From: Engraulis encrasicolus
Taxonomy: Eukaryota > Chordata > Actinopteri > Clupeiformes > Engraulidae
Direction of reading: 5' to 3'
Assembly (NCBI RefSeq): GCF_034702125.1
Contig: NC_085866.1
Span: 20,911,687-20,975,686, forward strand
Length of the DNA stretch: 64,000 nucleotides
This document shows positions 1 to 64,000 of the stretch, one piece after another. Within the stretch, counting starts at the first letter, position 1. Each line of letters opens with the position of its first letter. Both the position numbers and the translations under genes were made by a program. The notes beneath the pieces were generated by a model, which was given only the letters and a program-made list of their open reading frames with translations, was not told the DNA's origin and searched no databases.

Positions 1-17865
<17,865 letters not shown>

Positions 17866-20320
17866 GGAGCAGCAGTTCTGAGGTTTGCAGCAGGAATCTG
17901 AGAAAACTTCTTGCCGTCTGGGGGAGATCTCACTTGTGCAAGGCTCCTCTCCTCTCTTCAAGCACACTTGTCATTTCCTGCCTTTCTGGCCTTCATTTAT
18001 CCCACCTTGATCCTCACTCCTCCCTCCTTTGCTTCTGTGCTGATGGGATGGATTCCTCCATTTGCACGGCGCTCAAGAAGATGGTATCCACGTCAACCTT
18101 GTAGTTACTTACAGGTCTAGCAACAAGTAGGCTGAGAAACGGGCCAGCGTGAGTGGCTAGCATTCAGCTAAGTCAGCCGTCTTACCAGGTGCTGGTATTT
18201 TGAGCTCTATCTTTTTTTTTTTCAAAGGCTGTCATATGCAAACACATTTTTGAAGGACAAACGAAAACAGAGAAAGCTATTTTATCTGCATATTGTTCCT
18301 TTTTGCAGAGCCATATCTTAACATAAACAAATGCTCATGGATGCAGTTAGGCTTGGTCAGAGGCCATCTTTTTTCCTTCCCTGTTCCTGTTCAGTTTCAA
18401 AGGTTGATTGGGTTCGTAAAGCTGTATTTCCACTCACTTCCTTCCAATTCATCAAGAATATGGACTTACATGTATGCAGATTTATTTGAATATTCGTAGG
18501 ATTTTTTTTCTTAAAATCTTTGTTGGTCTGATATTTATTTTGGATTAACATTTGGGGGAATTTCCAAAATCTTTACCTGATTACTGACATAGAATAAGTG
18601 TTTAGATGGCCCTATCCCTAATGTAAGGAGCAATAACGTGCTTAGATACAGTGTATCAGCAAAGCAGGCTTACCAAGCAGGATTTGGTCATTTATTTGGT
18701 CAAGAGAATACTGGTGATTATTTGATATGAGTGTGTGGTTGTGCGTGGTTGGAAATGCCATGCAAAGAGAGTATTTTTAAAAATGGGTTAGAGCAGAAAG
18801 TTTAGGCATTTAAGTCAATTGGGCCTCATTTTGTAAAATATAATCTTGCACTAGAAGGAATATGTGTCATGGAAATACCAGTGTGAAGGAATGTGACACA
18901 TTTATATTTAACTGATAAGCTCTGTTCATATTCATGCAAAGATGTGCAGTTTTTTGTAGAGGGCATCATTGTTTTATATGCTGAAGGACAATTGTCATTA
19001 TTAATAGCAAATTTTGCACCAATATGGTTGCTCAGACAGCACAAACAGCTATATACACACGTTATGTCAGCCATTTCTCTTTTAAGTTGTTCCTCATCCC
19101 TTTGTTTCTAATAACTTCCTCGAGCCTCACCACTGAAATGGTTTCACTTCTCGATCATAGACACTGGTAGAAGGTGCATGTGTGTACATGTTAATGTATC
19201 CTCTGATGCCCTTGCTGTTTCGATATGAATAGTTTTAGTTCACTGTGCCCCCTCCACCCCAAAAACTGAATTAGAAAAGAAATTGTGAAGTCTTCCTACC
19301 AATTTTGACATTGTCTCCCCAAATGCTTAGTGTTCTTTTTCCATTGTTTTCAATGGAAATTAAGAAAAAAATGCTGATTTAGATATTAATGTGACTTTCG
19401 TACTCAAGTTAGACTACTTTCCCCTTGTCAGCTCTCATGTTGTAATATTTTTCAGCTGGCAAGTTGTATACGGTACAATTTGTGTTCCTGAAGCAGGAAT
19501 GCCCCACTGCATGTATGTACATACTACTGTCTGGATGTGGTCAAACAAGTGCCTGACTTGGAGGTATGGTGTGTGCCTTCACAAGTGGTGTAATGCTCCT
19601 GTTAAATTATTGACGATGGGTATCAGGTCTGTGTGCCCATCCCCTTGTATTCTGTTTCCAGTGGAACTCGTCACTTGTCACACATAACTGTAGAAGGTTT
19701 TGCATACGAAGCAAAAGACGCCTAGCATCTCATTCGGTCTGCCTCACTGAGTTTTCCTTTGTACATATTGGCCAACCCCAAGTCATACGACTACTGCAAT
19801 TAGAAACAGATACCTGAGAACTGGGGTTGGCTCTGAGAACACCCCTCCCCCACAAAAAAAGCAATGGTCGCATCAAAAGCGAAGATGGCCTCTTGTCTGT
19901 CATTCTTTAAAGCAATATTTTTCTCACTGGCATTAACATTTTTTGTAACCGTGGCAGCCCAGTTACATCAGATGAATGTAAGCTAATTCAGTTGTAGCTC
20001 CGGTTTCCTACTGACGACCCAGTTTCTTCCTTTCCCCTTATTGTTTTTGCACAATAGTTCTGGTTGAAATGATTGCAGTTGCAGTTGGTGTGTTGATTTT
20101 TGAAGGGTACACATACAATATGCTCCTTGGTAAACTGGAATCGGGAAGATGTGTGGTTTGTCTTGCCGTTTTAAAATCAATGTATATAAGCATTCAATGT
20201 CACCGCTCTGTAAATATTCAGCTGCTCTGAGTTTGTATCAGCTGCTCTTGTTCTGTATATTGGAAGGAAATTTTGCTTTGGTTGAAGAAAAATAAATTAA
20301 TGTGTCCCTTTTGTGCCGTT
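17866..20320 (+). other. sort1: SORT1 3'UTR
   Basis: About 2.4 kb of AT-rich sequence from the stop codon to the poly(A) signal. No interspersed repeat was recognised and no ORF of interest is present, in contrast to the repeat-laden introns. The end is inferred from the signal at 20291. Confidence 0.6.
20291..20296 (+). terminator. sort1: Polyadenylation signal AATAAA, SORT1
   Basis: Canonical AATAAA followed by a T- and GT-containing stretch. It is the best placed signal after the sortilin stop codon. Confidence 0.55.
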
Positions 20321-20499
20321 TTAATTCTTTGAATTATTTAAAAGTATTGTAAATGTTCAGATAATATGCTACTTCAAGAAGCTTCTGAAGGCGCCTCTTT
20401 TCCATTAGTGCTTCCCTACCCTCACCAACACTTTCCCACACCCTGACAGGATGTTGTTTTGTCTACCTTAGTTTGCATTCCATGAAAATGCAACTGTCG

Positions 20500-21035
20500 G
20501 GTAATGGTTAGAAAAGCCAAGCCGCCCACCTGGGAAACTCCTATTGTCATTGTGACAACACTCCACAGCACACAAGAGTTCACGGCACATAACATTGCAC
20601 ACAAAGAAATTGCATTTATGCCACACCCGTGCAAGGGGGCAGCCCCCAATGGTGCCCCAAGGGAGCAGTGCAGCGGGACGGTACCATGCTCAGGGTACCT
20701 CAGTCATGGAGGAGGATGGGGGAGAGCACTGGTGAATTACTCCCCCCACCACCAACCTGGCGGGTCGAGGGTCGAACCGAAAACCTTTGGGCTTCAAGTC
20801 TGACGCCCTAACGGCTTACCCATGACTGCCATTAGGGAGTTGGACTGTAGATCACAGGATGGAGGTTCAAAACCCCAACCTTACCAATCCCTTCCTCCCT
20901 CCAAAGCTGAAGTGCCCTTGAGCAAGGCACCTATTCTGACGCTCCTCCAGGTACTGTAACCGATACCCTGTTATACTGTATCTGAAGGTCGCCTGGATAA
21001 ACGCGTCAGCTAAGTGTTATGTAATGTAATGAAAT
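20500..21035 (+). repeat. Dispersed repeats in the SORT1-NGRN gap
   Basis: Two repeat types fill the tail-to-tail gap. The first, about 20500-20830, shares its opening (AACTCC...GTCATTGTGACA, CACTCCACAGCACACAAG) with 9980-10090 and ends with a tRNA-like box GGGTCGAACC. The second, about 20830-21035, has GAGCAAGGCACC and GGATAAACGCGTC, a 3' module very common in teleost SINE-like repeats. The family name was not determined. Confidence 0.5.
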
Positions 21036-21394
21036 CCTTTTGTCACACTTGCTCCAACCCCACTCGAAATATACAATGTAATGAACCCATTTCTGGGCCC
21101 CCTTTCTCCCTGGGACAGGGACAACAGACCCCTTTGTCCCCCCCTGCCATTAAGTAAATGAAGAAAAAGATTTTATGCAGATTATAAATAAGAATTTATA
21201 TCACCCTTTGTCCGGGACTTTGATACGAGACAAACAGGCTCCTCTACCACCTGAGCCACCACTGCCCCACACAGCCACATCTGCAGGTTGTTCATAATCT
21301 CTTTTATAGGTAACTTAATACAGTATTAAAAGTACATGCGGAGTAAAAATGTAATGTGTAAACCAAATCTTAAAAACTATAGTACAAAGTAGTA

Positions 21395-21400
21395 TTTATT
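21395..21400 (-). terminator. ngrn: Polyadenylation signal AATAAA, NGRN
   Basis: AATAAA on the minus strand about 120 bases after the neugrin stop codon. Confidence 0.5.
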
Positions 21401-21516
21401 TTGCAACAGTATTAGTTACGAAAGTGACCCTCTGTAAGGAGTGCAACATTTGCATCAGCACACAATTACAATAATTCAGTCCAGTTTCAGATTTAACATT
21501 CTGTATTGTCGACGAC

Positions 21517-22354
21517 TCATACCCTGTAGAGAAAATTGCCCTCTGAGTCAAAGTATTCTCTCCCACTCTTCACTACCAAAGGACTTTTCTCTGTCACAGT
21601 TTGTGATAGCTGCTGTAATTCAGACTCTGTCAATGTAACTCCATCCCACGTCTCTTCACCACCATCTTCAGAATAGCTTCCCTCTTCAAACTTCAACTCA
21701 GCCATCTTTTCAGCCATCTTGACACTGTCATTTTTATGATGCAAAGGTACTGTGCTCATCACAGAACCAGTTCTCAGGGCAGTTGACTGTGGTGAGGGCC
21801 TCAGGGAATCAACAGACGATCCCTTCCCTACATGTGTCATTTTTCCTTTGGCCGCAGCAGTCACCACCACCTGGCTCTGACTAGTAGAGCCCCCCAGAGC
21901 TCCAGTGGGTCCCGCAGTCAGGGTGTTCTGTGTGCTGGGTGTAGTAGACAACTTTTTACTAGGCTGCGCCAAAGTGATGTCCTCAAGACTTGGTTGCTGC
22001 TGTTGCACCTTAGCCAGTTTCATTCGGGTGCTGGGTGCAGCAGGCAACCTCTTCTGAGGAGAATGCACCACAGGGCCTTCCTCAAGACCCAGGTACCGTT
22101 GCTGCTCAGGCAGTGTGATCTGGGTGCTGCTGCTGGGTGTCGGGAGTGTTTTGGGCCTCTGAACATCGCCGGTGCCATCTGCAAGGGTCGGCTGTTGCTG
22201 CTTAGCCAACACGGTGTGATCTTGCCTCACCCTCTGTTCGGGGGCAGGAGTGAACTTGCTGCGGAGTATCCGGGAGATTTCGTCAGGCGTGACGGAGAAG
22301 CCCTCTGCGAGACGACCCACAGTCCACTCCTCTGGGGAATCCTGCTTCAGAAAC
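21517..22354 (-). CDS. ngrn: NGRN exon 3 (terminal)
   Basis: Acceptor TCCATCAG before 22354, minus strand. Encodes FLKQDSPEEWTVGRLAEGF and the rest of the conserved domain, then about 190 residues of low-complexity sequence containing two or three degenerate repeats of the type QQQ-P-L-D-x-PxKxLxTxPST, and the conserved end REYFDSEGNFLYRV. Confidence 0.93.
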
Positions 22355-23023
22355 CTGATGGAAACAACATGTTTTAAAAATGTTTTGTTCAGTAAGGAAT
22401 GCAATGAATAAGAGGTTCAACTGCAACCAGTCAGTTCAAGACCAAAAAGGTCAGCCGAAGGGCAGGGAGCCAAAACAAGTTTGTAACACAAGTGTTCTAC
22501 CACAATGCTTAATATCCATTGTATCCATATGTTTCAGGCATACATAGCTGACATTTAGTTCATCAAAAAGATCATTCAATGACCTCTGAATCTTGAGAAT
22601 GGCCTACCTGATTTGTTCAATGGCATCCCAAGTAAGTTTCCTTTCTGGTGCTCCCTTGGGCCTCAGTTGCCTTTTGATTTTGTGGAATTTAACAGTTTTC
22701 TGTTTTCTCTTTTCCTCTCTGCAATTAAAAAAACCCCCAAGGTTAGAAGGTGCCACTGGGTAAAAAAAAAAACCCTGACAGAATATCATTCTCCTCAGTT
22801 GCATCACATAAGCTTACCTGATCACCGCCTCAATCTGAGACTCCACATCATCTGGATCTAAGCCATCATCGTTCGTCCTTTGTTTCTGTGAATGTCTGGG
22901 GCCGAAAGCATGGTTTTGATTCCATCTGCGCAAGTCGTGGCTAGCTGGCCTTGATGTAAACACTGACAGGGGGACACTGTCCACTTTCAAGATCACAGAG
23001 CGAAACAGTCTTGACATGAGCAT
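21517..23023 (-). CDS. ngrn: Neugrin, complete coding region in 3 exons
   Basis: Neugrin is a mitochondrial matrix protein needed for 16S rRNA stability in human cells, in a module with pseudouridine synthases such as RPUSD4; it was first described as linked to neurite outgrowth. Exons on the minus strand: 23023-22818, 22718-22608, 22354-21517. The join gives 384 residues against 291 in human (from memory). The recognisable core is KRQLRPKGAPERKLTW, AIEQIRFLKQDSPEEW, TVGRLAEGFSVTPDEI and SRILRSKFTP, a helical DNA/RNA-binding-like fold. The first Met (MLMSRLFRSVIL) begins a basic, Ser-rich stretch suited to mitochondrial import. The C-terminal half is long, rich in Q, P, S and T and poorly conserved, but ends with the family signature DSEGNFLYR. 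Confidence 0.92.
22608..22718 (-). CDS. ngrn: NGRN exon 2
   Basis: Acceptor ATTGCAG before 22718 and donor GTAGGC after 22608, minus strand. Encodes EEKRKQKTVKFHKIKRQL, then the conserved RKLTWDAIEQI. Confidence 0.92.
22818..23023 (-). CDS. ngrn: NGRN exon 1 (N-terminus)
   Basis: Starts at the ATG at 23023-23021. A second Met follows two codons later. Donor GTAAGC follows 22818 on the minus strand. Encodes a likely mitochondrial presequence and an acidic stretch GLDPDDVESQIEAVI. Start choice: first Met of the open frame; an upstream non-coding exon is not excluded. Confidence 0.8.
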
Positions 23024-25078
23024 TGTTGAGCATCAGCTGGCTTCTGACAAGTTGAATCCAAAAGGTGTTGCAATAGACCGTTGGTTCTGTGGAATAAGAC
23101 ATTGAATGTTGACCATTTTATTCTACATGGGACAAACTGACAATCAGATGAGAGCAGTTGACGCTGCCCATGTGTGATAGCATGCCTTTGACGTAGCTGA
23201 AGTATACCGGTACCTGTGTCATTCGCCGTCCCGAAAGGCAGTTGGATGAGTTATCCTTTCATTCACAAAATCAGAAAGTGTTTTCATTCACGAATTTGAG
23301 CTAGCAAGTACTAACATAGTATTTTGAGGAGTGAATCGCAACGCCTCTGTAATCAACCCACATTTTACGTGCTTCCGCCTTTACCCGGAAACACAGTGAG
23401 CTGTAAGCTCTGTGATTGGCTGCAGGAAGGTTGGAAGAAGTTGTCACTGCTCTGTTACAATTTACTGTTTAATTATATTAGAAAGTATATAGTAGACCAT
23501 AATTCGATTACAGTTTCATGATATTGTTGAACTTGGTCAAACCTCACTCTCAGAAATTTACTGGACAATGCAAATGTGCTATAAACCCGTCTTATTTCCT
23601 CACTAGGCGCCTATGCCCCTTTGTCCCGTGTTGAATGGACTCGTTACATAGTTGTTACATAGGTGTTACATAGTTGCACTATAGGTTCAGGATGTAATGT
23701 AACAGTTGAGGACTGAAAACACTGTATCAAGCTCTGAATGTATCCACAGAGGACTGTATCAAGTCCCAAGAGGTCTGAACGCTGCGCCACTATCTCTTTT
23801 TCCAGGTCAGAATTCGGCGTCCACGTGACCACCGAGGTTCTTATTAGCGCCATTTTCTCTGCACACTCTGATGATTGGGTTTTTGAGATCTACGCTGGAG
23901 CCAATCAGAGGATAACCGGACAGCCGAGAAACGGTAAAAGGGTGCACGGCTTGAAAGGGATGGTAGCTGACAACACGGATTGGTTTGTCATTGACCAACC
24001 AAATTACTAATTCTGCAAAATACAGAAATTGAAACGGTAACGTGAGACGAATACAACAACCATCGGCATGGTCAAACAACAGTGGTGTCTCAGTAAAGCT
24101 ACACAAAATGGCCAAGGGTTAGCAAGCAAGTTAGCTGTAAAATACAACGTTGCTAGCTAGTTAGCAAGACGTGCCGTTGTTCTTTGTTTGAGGACCACGG
24201 CCAAGTAATTCTTGCTGGACTGTGGTCACATTTCGAGCTATCCCATGCTGCTCAGTGAGCAGTGAGGTTAAACTACTCATAATTCCTCTGATCGATGTGA
24301 GCCAGCGTACTCGAACGAGCTCAGAATAACCTTTCTATTGGACTTTTGGTAATAGGAGCTAACCGTAGGCGAAGGTTTGTTTGTGTTGCCTCGCACAAAA
24401 GCAGTAGCAGCTAGACTTCAGACTCTTAGTGGGTAGATGTGGCCTTACAGTCCTGGCATTTTTGGTCATATCGAGTCGAAATTATCTGAAGTAGAATCTA
24501 TCCAGCTAACTACAGACGTTTATTTTGCAAGAATCCCAAACACGTTTCCAGGTGGATTCGCAGAATCCATAAATCAGACCATAGGCTTTTCCAAATATCG
24601 TTCCTCCCCCGAGCGTGCTAAGCAGTGCTATCTCTTCCAGTGGCTCTGTGTATGACTACGACTATTACCTGTCAATTATGTGCTTTGTTGTTCTTTTTTT
24701 TGCATGCTGCTACTTACCTGATGAAATTCCATTGACGTTGTCTGCTACCTTTCCACAATAACTGGCAAACGCTCACTAGAGCTCTAGCTGACATTAGCTT
24801 CCAGGAAAGACAGTTCTTCAGTTGCATCCTACAAAGCCCCTATGGACACCTGGATGTTGCCAACACAGAATAAACTGTATTGTATGGTCATGATCGTTTC
24901 TCAATCTCATAAAAAGGTGTTAACGCCCTCCATGTCTATTCGTCAGTCATATGGAATCTTATTGCTCTATGTTTTTTTCTGCTTCTTCTTTTTACTATGT
25001 TGTGATGTTTTTACATGTGATATGGATCCCCTTGGGTCTGGAATAAAGAACTGAATTATTGTTCTTGTCTCATCCCAG
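23024..25078. promoter_or_regulatory. NGRN-NFYA divergent promoter region with CCAAT boxes
   Basis: The 2 kb between the two divergent start codons is free of recognised transposons. It holds five CCAAT pentamers: 23415-23419 (minus), 23874-23878 (minus), 23901-23905 (plus, in AGCCAATCAG, a near-perfect NF-Y site), 23979-23983 (minus) and 24337-24341 (minus). There is also an E-box CACGTGAC at 23822-23829 and a YY1-like GCGCCATTTT at 23847-23856. Transcription starts and untranslated first exons were not resolved; ACG/gtaaaa near 23931 could be a donor of a 5'UTR exon. Confidence 0.5.
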
Positions 25079-25100
25079 GTAGAGAATTCTGAAGAGGGTC

Positions 25101-40628
<15,528 letters not shown>

Positions 40629-40649
40629 GCCAGGGAAAAGCTCCAGCAC

Positions 40650-40858
40650 CAGTAGTTTTCAAAGTGAGAAGTGCGCACACTTAAAATCCTTTTTGTTGTA
40701 TTTTAGTATTTCACGGCAGGATTACGTTTTGACCTCAACAGTCTTCATCAGATCATCTGATGAAGACTGTTGATGTCGAAAAGTAATCCTGTCATGAAAT
40801 AATAAAATACAACAAAAAGGATTTTAAGTGTGCGGACTTCTCACTTTGAAAACTACAG
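40650..40858. repeat. Fold-back element in NFYA 3'UTR
   Basis: Two head-to-head copies of a roughly 102-base element, about 90% alike by eye. Centre CTTCATCAGATCATCTGATGAAG. Each arm contains CTGATGAAGACTGTTGA, a GTC(G)AAAA-type box, TAATCCTG and an A-rich stretch with or near AATAAAA. Confidence 0.92.
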
Positions 40859-42109
40859 TTGGCCTTCGTCCTGCACCTTTTCCTGGGATGTGCACAATCC
40901 TCTCCTTCAACAAAACCTCCAGCACCGCCACAACTCCTCTCTCGTGTGTGTGTGTGCACGCGTCCCTGGAAGTGCCCCAATGCAGTGACAAAACATCACC
41001 CTCACCCCACCAAAATACGCCACCCAATCCCCAACATTGCCACAGCTCTTATGTGGATGTCTGCAAGTGCTCCAGTTGCCCTGACAACAGCCCCCCCCAC
41101 CACCTCCTCCCGTCCCCCCAAACATCCAAAAGACCTGAGAGCATCACTGCCACCTCAGCCAACAAACCAACAATCAGGTTCCAGCTGATTTGGCTGCCGC
41201 CGCCCCAGTCATCCCCCCCATCTTCATCTTCAGTAAGCACTGTATCATCGAGTCAGGCCGGCGTCTTGTCGTCAGCTCCTTCTGTCTTCCTGAAGTGGTG
41301 TGATCCGTCAGCCTACCTGGAGTGTCCCTTGTCCCCTGATCTGTCATGCACGCCAGGGTGACCCCGCCCCCACCCCCACCCCCCCATGGCCATCATGCCT
41401 ACAACATAAAAGAGAACATGAGAGAAATTTGACCTCTAGAAGGTCACAAGGAATGACCTTCAGAAACAAGGTCACGTGCTGTGGCCTGACAAGACTTTTG
41501 TTTCTAGTTGAAAGATAACGGCCAGAGCCTTTGATTTGATACAACAGTTTGGTTGCATTTTGTAAAACAAACTTCTATAGGATAAAAAATGTGTGCGATA
41601 AAATTGTAGCATTTGAAATGAGAGAAAAAGTATGATTTTATTTAGCCAGGGTTTTAAAACCGTATAGGTTCTTCGATGCTTTGCCCTGAAGCAATGACGC
41701 ATAACCTTCATCAGATCAGGACTGCTTTTTTCCCCTTTTTCATGTACTAACTTGAAATAGCCCCCTCTCTGACTCTCCTCCTGCTTTGTACAGATATTGA
41801 ATACCCACGGACATTGGAGAGGTGACAAGGGTTACCTTCTCTCTTGGAGCCATCTTTGATACCTCATGACGAACAATGTCTAACACTTGGGCATTGGGTA
41901 CACGCTATCCTGAAGAGAAATGGATGAACTTTTACCATATTTGGATTACTTTTTTTCCGTGTAGTATATAGTTTTTTCTTAAATGTGTGTGTGTTCATCC
42001 AACCCCCTCTCACTCTCAACATTTGGCACCAGGTGTCTTCCATGTTCAGTTGGTTGCTGTTTTTTTGTACTTATTTTGCAGAACATCTGTAGAAATACAA
42101 ATGAGAGCA

Positions 42110-42115
42110 AATAAA
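42110..42115 (+). terminator. nfya: Polyadenylation signal AATAAA, NFYA distal
   Basis: Canonical signal followed by a T- and GT-rich stretch, 1.48 kb past the stop codon and 0.7 kb before the AHCYL1 start codon. Confidence 0.55.
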
Positions 42116-42826
42116 TTGATGCATATTTCGTAGGATTATGTTTTTTGCTGTCTTTATATAATATATTTTAATTAAATGTTGTGTTCTTGAACATGCACTT
42201 GTGCTTCTGCGTTTTCAATGATGCATCCAGGACAGGTGCACACTTGAGATCATCACATAAGGAAGTAAAAAATGTCAAGGACACAACAATGCTTTGGGAA
42301 TCGTTATAACAATGGTGTTGAAAGCATGACAATTGCATAGGTTGAACTAGACTTGGCAGACAGGTACTTGGGACATCAATTTCACACAACCATTGTAAAC
42401 AGATGGTTGGCTCTTGGGCAGAATGCACCACAGTGTTCGAGCCCCGTGGTAGGAGGACACCATCATGAGGCAGGCCCCTCCCACTCGACGCCTTCATGTT
42501 CAGGTACTAGCTGCAACCAACTGCTACGCTTCCTGTCAACCGGACAGTGGCATTGGAACCGTAACGACGTATTTTCTCAGGTTTATTGTGGAGTCAGGTC
42601 GACGACAACTCCCAACTCTACCATCCGAGCATAGTTCGCTGCGAAATATTGTTGATAAAGTGCTGACCGTAGTGAATGTCCTCATGCCAGTCCTCCACTA
42701 GCGAATTCTGAAGTGAAGGGCTACGCGGAAAGGACAGGGAAAGGTGACACTCGTGAGAAGCCTCTCTTTATAGTGTTAACGGCTGAAAAGGTATCGGACA
42801 TCACTCGGGTTGTTCACTAGATTGCA

Positions 42827-64000
<21,174 letters not shown>

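Larger units (their letters stand above)
40629..42135 (+). other. nfya: NFYA 3'UTR with fold-back element
   Basis: Runs from the stop codon to a poly(A) signal AATAAA at 42110-42115. It contains a 209-base near-perfect inverted repeat only 21 bases after the stop codon (40650-40858) and a second, single element of the same family at about 41640-41740 (minus). Confidence 0.55.

Noticed and set aside
21832..22377. 181-residue plus-strand open frame
   Set aside because: It is the antisense shadow of NGRN exon 3, has no homology I recognise and no splice context.
42353..42701. Small open frames upstream of AHCYL1
   Set aside because: No recognisable protein, no splice signals; they lie in the presumed AHCYL1 promoter and 5'UTR.

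Overview
The window is nuclear DNA of a vertebrate, almost certainly a ray-finned fish. Four multi-exon genes with GT-AG introns sit in a background of CA/CT microsatellites, tRNA-derived SINEs, hAT-, piggyBac- and Tc1-type short elements and one LINE fragment. The species cannot be named from the sequence. There are no prokaryotic genes, no CRISPR array and no functional rRNA or tRNA gene.

Layout. (1) 1-20.3 kb, + strand: the last 14 coding exons of sortilin (SORT1), from the middle of the Vps10p propeller to the DLLE tail end, then a 2.4 kb 3'UTR. The 5' exons lie before base 1. (2) 21.5-23.0 kb, - strand: neugrin (NGRN), three coding exons, tail-to-tail with SORT1. (3) 25.1-40.6 kb, + strand: NFYA, nine coding exons giving a 347-residue CCAAT-binding subunit. 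It is head-to-head with NGRN across a 2 kb interval that itself contains several CCAAT boxes. (4) 42.8 kb to beyond 64 kb, + strand: the first two coding exons of AHCYL1 (IRBIT), separated by an 18 kb repeat-filled intron. The catalytic exons lie outside the window.

The genes do not form a pathway: SORT1 is a sorting receptor, NGRN a mitochondrial rRNA factor, NFYA a transcription factor subunit and AHCYL1 a regulator of IP3 receptors and ion transporters.

The most unusual feature is a recurrent pattern at exon borders. In SORT1, NFYA and AHCYL1, the last bases of an exon plus its splice donor (and, for AHCYL1 exon 2, also the acceptor region before the exon) are repeated in degenerate form in the neighbouring intron. 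The copies often alternate with CA repeats and are in places split by later transposon insertions. This gives introns strings of splice-site look-alikes. Other points of interest are a possible alternative first exon of AHCYL1, a possible retained-intron C-terminus of NFYA, a 1.6 kb fold-back Tc1 derivative, and a family of short elements (several of them inverted dimers) sharing a hammerhead-like core motif. All calls come from reading the sequence; no alignment or database search was run.
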